Shown here: one piece after another, positions 8,970-15,762 of the stretch
How the letters are laid out: every line of letters starts with the position of its first letter
How positions within the stretch are numbered: position 1 is the first letter of the stretch
From: a virus
DNA: 52,482 nucleotides
Reading direction: 5' to 3' (one strand)
IMG/VR virus record: IMGVR_UViG_3300005253_000354
Location: 1 to 52,482 of that record
Translations under genes and position numbers: made by a program
The notes under the pieces: generated by a model
Told to the model about the DNA's origin: nothing
Databases searched by the model: none
Seen by the model: only the letters and a program-made list of their open reading frames with translations

Positions 8970-9986
8970 ATGCTCGACATCTTCACGGACGACGCCTTCA
9001 GCCTCGTCCCACTGACGGACGCAATCAACAAGCTCAAGTTCGTTCCCGGCCTGATCGGGAGCATGAACTTGTTCGTGGAGAGCGGCGTTCCGGCGACCTC
9101 TATCGCGCTCGAGGAGCGCGATGGCATCCTGGTCCTGGTCGCGCCCACCCCGCGCGGCGGCCCGGGTACGACGATCGACAAGCGCAAGCGGAACTTACGC
9201 AGCGTGGTGGTCCCGCATTTCGAGATCGACGACGCGATCATGGCCGAGGAGGTCCAGGGCGTGCGCCAATGGGGGTCCGAAACCGCGCTCGAGTCGGTCA
9301 TGGGCCAGGTCTCGGAGCGTGTCGCGGTCCACTCGCAGTCGCTCGAGGCGACCCAGGAGTTCTCGCGCATCGGCGCAGTCAAGGGGATCGTCACCTACGC
9401 CGACAATACGACGCTGAACCTGTTCGAGCTGTTCGGCGTGACCCAGGAAACCGAGATCAACTTCGATCTGGACAACGCGAGTCCCGCCGCGGGCGCGCTG
9501 CGCAGGGCCTGCGGCAAAGTCATCCGGCAGATCGCGGGCATCCTCGAGGGCGTACCGTTCACCGGCGTTCACGCCTTCACCGGCGACAATTTCTACGACG
9601 ACTTGATCGCGAACACGGAGGTGCGCGAGACGTTCCTGCGTCAAACAGAGGCCAAGGAGCTGCGGACCGGCTACGTCGACGGCGGGCAGTCGTTCGGGTC
9701 CTTCGAGTTCGGCGGGATCGTCTGGCAGAACTATCGCGGCAAGGTCGGCACGACGGACTTCGTCGACACCGACAAGGCGCACATCTTCCCGGTCGGCGTG
9801 CCCAACTTGTTTCGGACCTACTTCGCGCCGGCGGATTACGTCGAGACGGTGAACACGCTCGGCCGCCGGCTCACGGCCAAGCAGTTCCCGATGCCGAACG
9901 ACAAGGGCGTCGAGCTCGAAGTGCAGATGAACACGCTCAATCTCTGCACGCGGCCGCAGTCCCTGGTCCCGGGCAAGCGTACCTGA
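8970..9986 (+). CDS. Major capsid protein, gpE family
   Basis: The 338-residue protein matches the lambda gpE family in length and in its typical segments: LVPLTDAINKLKFVP at the N-terminus, LRSVVVPHFEIDDAIMAEE, and YFAPADYVETVNTLG near the C-terminus. Shine-Dalgarno GGAG lies upstream of ATG 8970. A hairpin follows the gene. It builds the icosahedral head shell with the HK97 fold known for this family. Confidence 0.92.
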   Translation: MLDIFTDDAFSLVPLTDAINKLKFVPGLIGSMNLFVESGVPATSIALEERDGILVLVAPTPRGGPGTTIDKRKRNLRSVVVPHFEIDDAIMAEEVQGVRQWGSETALESVMGQVSERVAVHSQSLEATQEFSRIGAVKGIVTYADNTTLNLFELFGVTQETEINFDLDNASPAAGALRRACGKVIRQIAGILEGVPFTGVHAFTGDNFYDDLIANTEVRETFLRQTEAKELRTGYVDGGQSFGSFEFGGIVWQNYRGKVGTTDFVDTDKAHIFPVGVPNLFRTYFAPADYVETVNTLGRRLTAKQFPMPNDKGVELEVQMNTLNLCTRPQSLVPGKRT

Positions 9987-10010
9987 TCGGCCTAGCGATC
10001 ACGGTGACCG

Positions 10011-10044
10011 ATGCCGAGGGGCCCCGCCGGGGCCCCTTCGGCAT
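10011..10044 (+). terminator. Hairpin after the major capsid gene
   Basis: Long inverted repeat: ATGCCGAGGGGCCCC, loop GCC, then GGGGCCCCTTCGGCAT with one bulged base. There is only a short T-run (TTT) after it, so it may be a partial terminator or an mRNA-stabilising structure that lowers expression of the following genes relative to the capsid. Confidence 0.6.
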
Positions 10045-10060
10045 TTGACCCGAAGGCACC

Positions 10061-11515
10061 ATGGCAACCGAGTGGTCGGTCCCGCCGGCGTGGCCGGGCG
10101 AGACCGTGTTCATTTTGGGCGGCGGGCCGTCGCTCGCGGGCCAAGGGGCTCAGCGCCTGGCGGGTCGGCGCGTGATCGCCGTCAATTCCAGCTACATCGC
10201 CCACCCCTTCGCCGACTACCTGTGCTCGGCGGACCGGCCCTGGCTCTACGAGCACCGGGCGGCGCTGGAGAAGGCGTGGCGCGGGCGCGTGGTCACGGTC
10301 ACGGACGCGATCGACTGGGACGGGCTGCTGCACCTGCGCCAGGTCGCCCCGCCGATTCCGGGCAAAGCCGGCGGGGTCGCGATCAGCACAGACCCGCGCG
10401 CGCTCAGCGTCCGGCGCACCTCGCTGCAGGCCGCGATCAACCTGGCCGTCCTCTTGGGCGCCAAGCGGATCGTGCTGCTGGGCGCCGACGGGGGGCGCGA
10501 CTCCGAGGGCCGGGCCCATCACCACGCACCGCACAAGCAGGCGCCGAAGCCGGGCTGCTGGGACGAGCAGCTGGTCGACTTGGCGACCACGGTCCAGCCG
10601 CTTATCGACCTCGGCGTCGAGGTCTTGAACGCCAGCCCGGGGAGCCATTGGGACCTCTGGCCGATCGTGACGTTGGACGCGGTCCTTGCGGAAGAGGAAG
10701 AAGAGATGGGGTCGCGCGCAGAGATCCTCCCGGGCAACGAAACCCCGACCGCCTATGCGGTAAATCGCGAGCATAGCAGCCCGCGCTTCGCCGCGGCCTG
10801 GGCGGCGGGCTGCGGCGGCGCGGTCGAGGCGGCCGACATCCTGCGCCCGGGGCCGATCGCGCTGTTCGGCTCGCCGCGGCGCTGGGGCCTGATCGCCCAG
10901 GCGCGCGCCGAGGGGCGGACCTGGTACTACGCCGACCACGCTTATTTCGGGCGCCAGGGCTATTACCGGGTCACCCGAGACGGCTTCCAGCACGACGGCC
11001 GCGACAGCCTCTGGCCGCGTGGTGCGCCGGAGCGTCTCGAGGCCCTCGGGGTCGAAATCAAGCCCTGGCGCGAAAGCGGCGACCATGTGCTGGTCTGCCC
11101 GCCCGACGCCGGCTTCGCGCGTTTGTTCGGCTTCGACGCGGCGGCCTGGACGGCCCACGTGACCGCGGCGCTCGAGGCTTTGACACCGCGGCGGCTCCGG
11201 GTGCGCCCGCGCGCCTGCGCCGATCTGGCGCCCTTGGCCGACGACCTGGCCGGCGCCTGGTGCCTGGTCACCTATGTCTCCAACGCTGCCGTCGAGGCGC
11301 TCTGCGCCGGGGTGCCGGCGATCGTCACCGGGCCGTGCGCGGCGCGCCCGCTGGCGGCGACGAACTTGCGCGCGGTCCTCGACCCGCCGCGGCCCTCGGG
11401 TCGCCGGCGCTGGGCCGAGGTGCTGGCGGCCAATCAATGGACCCTGGACGAGATCCGCGCCGGCGATGCCTGGCGCGCGCTCGGTCCGGCTGAGTTGCGG
11501 GAGCACGCGGCATGA
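10061..11515 (+). CDS. Two-domain protein: MptE/DUF115-like plus glycosyltransferase-like C-terminus
   Basis: The N-terminal ~225 residues start with FILGGGPSL and continue with VIAVNSSY and DYLCSADRPWL, the pattern of the 6-hydroxymethylpterin-pyrophosphokinase MptE-like / DUF115 Rossmann family, often found beside sugar-modifying enzymes. An acidic linker (EEEEE, about residue 214) separates it from a C-terminal half with VTYVSNAAVEALCAGVPAIV, which resembles the donor-binding part of capsule or lipopolysaccharide transferases. It is the first of four overlapping genes (10,061-13,749) placed between capsid and neck genes. Substrate unknown; catalytic assignment is inference. Confidence 0.55.
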   Translation: MATEWSVPPAWPGETVFILGGGPSLAGQGAQRLAGRRVIAVNSSYIAHPFADYLCSADRPWLYEHRAALEKAWRGRVVTVTDAIDWDGLLHLRQVAPPIPGKAGGVAISTDPRALSVRRTSLQAAINLAVLLGAKRIVLLGADGGRDSEGRAHHHAPHKQAPKPGCWDEQLVDLATTVQPLIDLGVEVLNASPGSHWDLWPIVTLDAVLAEEEEEMGSRAEILPGNETPTAYAVNREHSSPRFAAAWAAGCGGAVEAADILRPGPIALFGSPRRWGLIAQARAEGRTWYYADHAYFGRQGYYRVTRDGFQHDGRDSLWPRGAPERLEALGVEIKPWRESGDHVLVCPPDAGFARLFGFDAAAWTAHVTAALEALTPRRLRVRPRACADLAPLADDLAGAWCLVTYVSNAAVEALCAGVPAIVTGPCAARPLAATNLRAVLDPPRPSGRRRWAEVLAANQWTLDEIRAGDAWRALGPAELREHAA

Positions 11516-12255
11516 TCAGATTCGAGGCCGGCGGCTGGTGGCTGCCCGATGGCGAAGAGCACCTGCAGCAATGGATGAACCAGGTCCGCGCCCGCGAGGC
11601 CGGCCCCGGCGGCGAGACCCGCCTGACCTACCAGTACCACAAGTACAGCGCCTGCCGGCCGTTCACGAAGAGTTGGCGCACGGCCGTCGACGTCGGCGCC
11701 CATGTGGGCTTGTGGTCCTGGGTGATGGCGCGCGACTTCGGCAACGTGGTCGGCTTCGAGCCCATGCCCGAGCACGCGGCCTGCTGGCGCGAGAATATGG
11801 CCGGCGCCGAGAACGCGAGCCTGCTGCCCTTCGCCCTCGGTGCCGAGCCCGGCACCGTGCTGCTCAAGACCCGCACGCCGGGCTCCTCGGGCGACACCGG
11901 GGTCGACCCGGCGGCGGAACGCTCGAGCCTGCGGGCGACCGTCCACGTCCCCGGCTATGACGCGGACGCCGCCGAAGGGGTGGTGGCGGAGCTGCGCCGG
12001 CTCGACGACTTCGAACTGGCCGATGTCGACTTCATCAAGATCGACTGCGAGGGATATGAGCTCTGGGTGCTCCAGGGCGCGGTCGAGACGCTCAAGCGCT
12101 GCCGGCCCTGCCTGATCGTCGAGCAGAAGCCGGAGACCGGCATGGAGGAGCGCTACGGGGTCACGGCGAAGCAAGCGATCGACTTTCTCGAGGGCCTGGG
12201 CGCGCGCTTACGCAAGGTCATCCAGGGCGACTACATCTTCTCCTGGGATGGCTAA
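11512..12255 (+). CDS. FkbM-family SAM methyltransferase
   Basis: A class I methyltransferase of 247 residues. Motif I VDVGAHVGLWS is followed by FEPMPEH, and the family signature DFIKIDCEGYELWVLQGA is clear. FkbM enzymes O-methylate sugars or small molecules. Its ATG overlaps the preceding gene by 4 bp, and its end overlaps the sulfotransferase-like gene by 8 bp, so the block is translationally coupled. Probable role: methylation of a glycan made or transferred by its neighbours. Confidence 0.85.
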   Translation: MIRFEAGGWWLPDGEEHLQQWMNQVRAREAGPGGETRLTYQYHKYSACRPFTKSWRTAVDVGAHVGLWSWVMARDFGNVVGFEPMPEHAACWRENMAGAENASLLPFALGAEPGTVLLKTRTPGSSGDTGVDPAAERSSLRATVHVPGYDADAAEGVVAELRRLDDFELADVDFIKIDCEGYELWVLQGAVETLKRCRPCLIVEQKPETGMEERYGVTAKQAIDFLEGLGARLRKVIQGDYIFSWDG

Positions 12256-12934
12256 TCCGATTTTCGTCACCGGCCTGCCGCGCAGCGGCACCTCGCTGGT
12301 GGCCGGGATTCTGGCTCTTTGCGGCGCCTGGACCGGCGACACCACTCCGCCCAGCCCTTGGAACCGCAAGGGCGGCTTCGAGAATGAGGCGCTGAAGGAC
12401 CGCTTCGTCAAGCCGTATCTGGCGCTGGGTGGCGTCGACCCGCTCGGCCTCGACCCGCTGCCGAGCCTAGCCATGCCTCCGCTGGTCGCGCCCGATCTGT
12501 GGCGCCAGCTGGTGTCCGGCATGGTCCACGAGCTCGGCCTGCCGCCCGGCCAGCCGTGGCTGTTCAAGGACGCCAAACTCGCATTGGTCTGGCGCCAGTG
12601 GGCGGCGGCGTTTCCCGAGGCGCGCTGGCTCGTGGTCCGGCGCCGGCGCGACGGGGTCGTCGCCAGTGCGCTGCGCGCCGAGCCCATGGCGCGCCGCCTG
12701 GGCTACGACTGGGCACGTTGGAAGCGTTGGGCACAGGACTATCTGGCCCACCTGGAGGAGCTGAAAGCGGGCGTCGAGGGCGTGGTCGAGGTCTGGCCGG
12801 ACCGCGATGTCTTCGCAGACCAGGCACGCATGAAGCCGGTGGTCGAGGGCCTGGGCCTGACCTGGCGTCCCGAAGCGGTGGCCGACTTCGTCGATGCCCG
12901 GCTCTGGCATGAAGGCCCGGGGGTGGCCCGATAG
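12248..12934 (+). CDS. Sulfotransferase-family protein
   Basis: The N-terminus carries TGLPRSGTS (residues 8-16), the 5'-phosphosulfate loop of PAPS-dependent sulfotransferases. ARWLVVRRRRDGVVASALR fits the 3'-phosphate-binding segment (a strand followed by R-x(n)-S). Length 228 residues, on the short side for the family. It sits between the FkbM methyltransferase and a GT9-like gene, suggesting sulfation of a carbohydrate. Kinases share a similar P-loop, but the Arg-Ser-Gly-Thr form and the second motif favour a sulfotransferase. Confidence 0.75.
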   Translation: MANPIFVTGLPRSGTSLVAGILALCGAWTGDTTPPSPWNRKGGFENEALKDRFVKPYLALGGVDPLGLDPLPSLAMPPLVAPDLWRQLVSGMVHELGLPPGQPWLFKDAKLALVWRQWAAAFPEARWLVVRRRRDGVVASALRAEPMARRLGYDWARWKRWAQDYLAHLEELKAGVEGVVEVWPDRDVFADQARMKPVVEGLGLTWRPEAVADFVDARLWHEGPGVAR

Positions 12935-13749
12935 TGAGTTACGGTGATGAGATCATGGCGGCCGGTCAGGCGCGTGCCGAGGCCGCGCGCCGCGGCGGTG
13001 CGGTCCACATCGTCGACCGTCAGGGCCTGCCGCGCTGGTCGGACCTGTGGCGCGGCCTCGACTACATCGCCGCGCCGCGCGCGGCGGCCGCCGGCCAGGT
13101 GGTCAGCGGCCCGGGCGCGCGGCCGTACCTCAAGAGCCTGAGCCGGGCAGCCGGGGCTGACTTCACCGACTGGCGCGCGCGCGACCATCCCGGCGCCCTC
13201 GCGCTCGATCCGGCCGAGCGGGACTTCGCCGGACGAGCGACAGCGGGGCTCGGGTCCTTCGTCGTGGTCGAGCCCAACTTGATGCCGGCCGCCAACCCGA
13301 ACAAGCAATGGGGCTGGGACCGCTGGGTCGACCTGGCGACGCGCATCGGTGATCTCACCCCGGTGCAGCTCGGCCCGGCCGGGACCCGGCCGCTGCCGGG
13401 CGCGCGCCGTCTCGAGACGCCGAGCTTCCGGCTGGCCGCTGCGGTCCTCGCCCGGGCCCGTGCCGCGGTGCTGCCCGAGGGCGGCCTGCACCACGCTGCG
13501 GCCGCTTTGGGCGTGAGCGCGGTGGTGATCTTCGGCGGCCACACCGACCCCGAGACCACGGGCTACCCGGGCCACGTCAACATCGCCGCCTGCGGCACCG
13601 CCTGCGGCCAGTGGCGGCCGTGCCGGCACTGCGCGGCGGCCATGGCGGCGATCGCGCCGGCCGAGGTCGAGCGGGCGTTGCGCGGGGCGCTTTGCTCCAG
13701 AGGTCAGAAGACAGAAGACAGAAGTCAGAATAGGAGAATCGAACCATGA
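12934..13749 (+). CDS. Glycosyltransferase family 9-like (heptosyltransferase-like)
   Basis: A 271-residue protein starting with GTG inside the preceding stop. FVVVEPNLM followed by NPNKQWGWDRWVDLATRI resembles the nucleotide-sugar domain of heptosyltransferases (PGxxxxxK-WP). VLPEGGLHHAAAALGVSAVVIFGG is the typical GT9 donor site (GGLHHAAAALG). Cys residues cluster near the end (CGTACGQWRPCRHC), as in GT9 proteins. The last dozen residues are encoded by an intruding CAGAAGA heptamer repeat. The last of the four-gene modification block. Confidence 0.7.
   Translation: MSYGDEIMAAGQARAEAARRGGAVHIVDRQGLPRWSDLWRGLDYIAAPRAAAAGQVVSGPGARPYLKSLSRAAGADFTDWRARDHPGALALDPAERDFAGRATAGLGSFVVVEPNLMPAANPNKQWGWDRWVDLATRIGDLTPVQLGPAGTRPLPGARRLETPSFRLAAAVLARARAAVLPEGGLHHAAAALGVSAVVIFGGHTDPETTGYPGHVNIAACGTACGQWRPCRHCAAAMAAIAPAEVERALRGALCSRGQKTEDRSQNRRIEP
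13705..13732. repeat. CAGAAGA heptamer repeat
   Basis: Four 7-bp units: CAGAAGA, CAGAAGA, CAGAAGT, CAGAATA. They encode the odd C-terminal tail of the GT9-like protein and reach into the Shine-Dalgarno area (TAGGAGA) of the next gene. A second array of the same kind is at 36,773-36,800. Confidence 0.8.
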
Positions 13750-14753
13750 CACGAACGTTGAAGACCGCAACTCTGGACAAGGCGGCGGGGATTTGGGCTG
13801 GGCACTTCTTGCTGCCGAGCCGGTTCTCGAAGAACAACCCCAAGGTCGCGATCGCCGGGCGGGAGTGGGCTTTGCAGAACTTCGACAATGCCGACTTCAA
13901 GGACGAGTTCGCGCATCTGCTGGCCAAGTTCAAGCGCCAGATCGGCCCCGACGCGCTGGCCGATTTCGAGCGCGAGGCCAAGGACCGCTTCACACCGCGC
14001 GACGACAAGGTCTTCGCCGACCTGCTGGCCGAGAAGCTGGCGATCGATCCGAACGGCATCCATATCCCGGGCAAGATCGGCACGGTGATCCTGGGCTCGC
14101 AGCCGGTCGGGCGGCGCATCACCCGCCACGGCATCAAGCCAGCCCGGTGGAACGTCTATGCCGGCGAGTCGGAGGAGCGCGCTCTCGGCCACCTGCGTGA
14201 GATCGGCAAGGCCGGCCCCGGGGCGGACCCGATCCCGCCGGCGGATACCTTGTGGCCGAACGAGACCGATCACCTGGGCGTGCCGAGCCAACTGATGGCG
14301 CTCAACACCAACGTGTCGGTGGAGTTCGCCATCGCCGGCCTGGACGCCGCCCGGGTGCTGCTCGACGAAGGCTCGCTCGGGGCGGTGATCCAGTGCCGCG
14401 ACGGCACCCAGCCGGTCGACCCGAACGCGGCGCTGACCGGCGCCAACCTGGCGACGCTCACCTGCTCGGCCGTGGCCTTCGGCGCGGCCGGGGACGCTGC
14501 GCCGGGCGCCTTGGCGACGGCCGCGGCGATCACCGACGACGCCTCGGCCGATGCGACCGGCAGCGTGACTCATTGCCGCGCGTCCTCCTCGAGCGTCGCC
14601 GACACGCCGCTCAACGACCACATCGACGGCAGCGCCGGGCTGACCGCGGGGACCTTCGACTTCGAGTTCAACACCGACGCCTTCGTCTCGGGCGCCGTGA
14701 TCTCGATCACCGCCTGGACCGCGACCCAGCCCCAGGGACCGACGGCGACCTAG
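13746..14753 (+). CDS. Uncharacterised phage structural protein
   Basis: A 335-residue protein I do not recognise. The N-terminal ~150 residues are charged and helical; the C-terminal part is Ala/Asp/Thr-rich with alternating small residues (ASADATGSVTHCR), like a beta-rich, externally exposed domain. It follows the modification block and precedes the neck genes. GGAG at 13,733-13,736 is the Shine-Dalgarno. Probably a head accessory or decoration protein. Confidence 0.5.
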   Translation: MTRTLKTATLDKAAGIWAGHFLLPSRFSKNNPKVAIAGREWALQNFDNADFKDEFAHLLAKFKRQIGPDALADFEREAKDRFTPRDDKVFADLLAEKLAIDPNGIHIPGKIGTVILGSQPVGRRITRHGIKPARWNVYAGESEERALGHLREIGKAGPGADPIPPADTLWPNETDHLGVPSQLMALNTNVSVEFAIAGLDAARVLLDEGSLGAVIQCRDGTQPVDPNAALTGANLATLTCSAVAFGAAGDAAPGALATAAAITDDASADATGSVTHCRASSSSVADTPLNDHIDGSAGLTAGTFDFEFNTDAFVSGAVISITAWTATQPQGPTAT

Positions 14754-14763
14754 GAGGCATGCG

Positions 14764-14925
14764 ATGACCCGCTGGTTGCTGGTCACTCTCGCATGGCGGC
14801 CGGACGGGGTGACGGTGACCGGCGTCGACCTCTACGCCACCGAGGCGATCTGCGACACGATGGGCGCCATCGCGCGCGCTTGGTTCGGCGTGGACTGGGG
14901 CTGCGTGATGCAGATGTGGGTCTAA
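14764..14925 (+). CDS. Small hypothetical protein (53 aa)
   Basis: A short gene starting at ATG 14,764 with an excellent Shine-Dalgarno (AGGAGG, 14,752-14,757). The product begins MTRWLLVTLAWRPDGV and ends VDWGCVMQMWV. It fits tightly between the neighbouring structural genes. No family recognised; it has no signal peptide or membrane helix. Confidence 0.6.
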   Translation: MTRWLLVTLAWRPDGVTVTGVDLYATEAICDTMGAIARAWFGVDWGCVMQMWV

Positions 14926-14928
14926 GCC

Positions 14929-15762
14929 GTGCCTATCGTAGACGCCAACGACCCCACGGCGAACGACGGGCAGTACAACGTCGCGTCCGGCATCTGGCTG
15001 ATCCGGGGTCAGGTGTGGCGCGAGACCGACCCGGGCTTCATGTCCGTCATGTCCCGCTTCGATGAGCGCAAGGAAGTACGCCTCGGCCATGGCCGGGCCA
15101 TGATGCTCGGGTTCTGCGAGAACCGGGCGAAGATCCTCGTGGCCGGGCTCGGGTTGACCGCGAGCGACCGGATACTGCTCGTCGGCTCGGCCTTTGGCTG
15201 GCTGGCCGAGTGCTTGGAGAAACAGGTGCCCGGCCTTTCCGTGGTGTCGCTAGATACGTCGACCTGGGTACAGGCGACCAAGGACCAGACTGAGACGGCG
15301 AAGATCGAGGCGGCGGTGCAGGCAGCGGGCATCCTGCCCGTCATGTCGCGCTACGCCGAGATCGTGGCTTCGCTGGACGACGGCGGGCCGAGGGCGCGTG
15401 TTCTCATCGGGGCCGAGGACGTGCTGAGGGCCAACGACCGGGCGAAGCTCAAGCAGGCCCACGGCAGTTTCACCTGGGCTATTACCGAAGTGGTGTTCAC
15501 CTGGCTGACCGATGCGGAGTGCGTTGCGATGGACGCGGCGATGCACAAGGTCGCGGCCAAGGTGGCACACATGGTTCAGCCCTACGCCACGAAGTTCGAC
15601 GACAGCGTGGAGCCGGAGCCGGTGTGGAACTGGAAGCACCTGGAGGCGACCGGGCAGGGGGTGCGTCAGCAGCTTCTTGATCAGCCCTGGTACACGGTGA
15701 GCAACTGGAAGGCGCTGCTGCCCGACAGCACGTTCGTCGGCGTCGGTGGGGGCGTGGTCTGA
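14929..15762 (+). CDS. Rossmann-fold, SAM-methyltransferase-like phage protein
   Basis: A GTG-started protein of 277 residues. RILLVGSAFGWLAECLEK resembles motif I of class I methyltransferases (V-G-x-x-x-G), and VVSLDTSTWVQ resembles motif II, where an acidic residue binds the ribose of SAM. Downstream motifs are not obvious. It ends where the repeat protein starts (overlap of 1 bp). A head/neck-associated enzyme or a structural protein with a Rossmann fold are both possible. Confidence 0.5.
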   Translation: MPIVDANDPTANDGQYNVASGIWLIRGQVWRETDPGFMSVMSRFDERKEVRLGHGRAMMLGFCENRAKILVAGLGLTASDRILLVGSAFGWLAECLEKQVPGLSVVSLDTSTWVQATKDQTETAKIEAAVQAAGILPVMSRYAEIVASLDDGGPRARVLIGAEDVLRANDRAKLKQAHGSFTWAITEVVFTWLTDAECVAMDAAMHKVAAKVAHMVQPYATKFDDSVEPEPVWNWKHLEATGQGVRQQLLDQPWYTVSNWKALLPDSTFVGVGGGVV

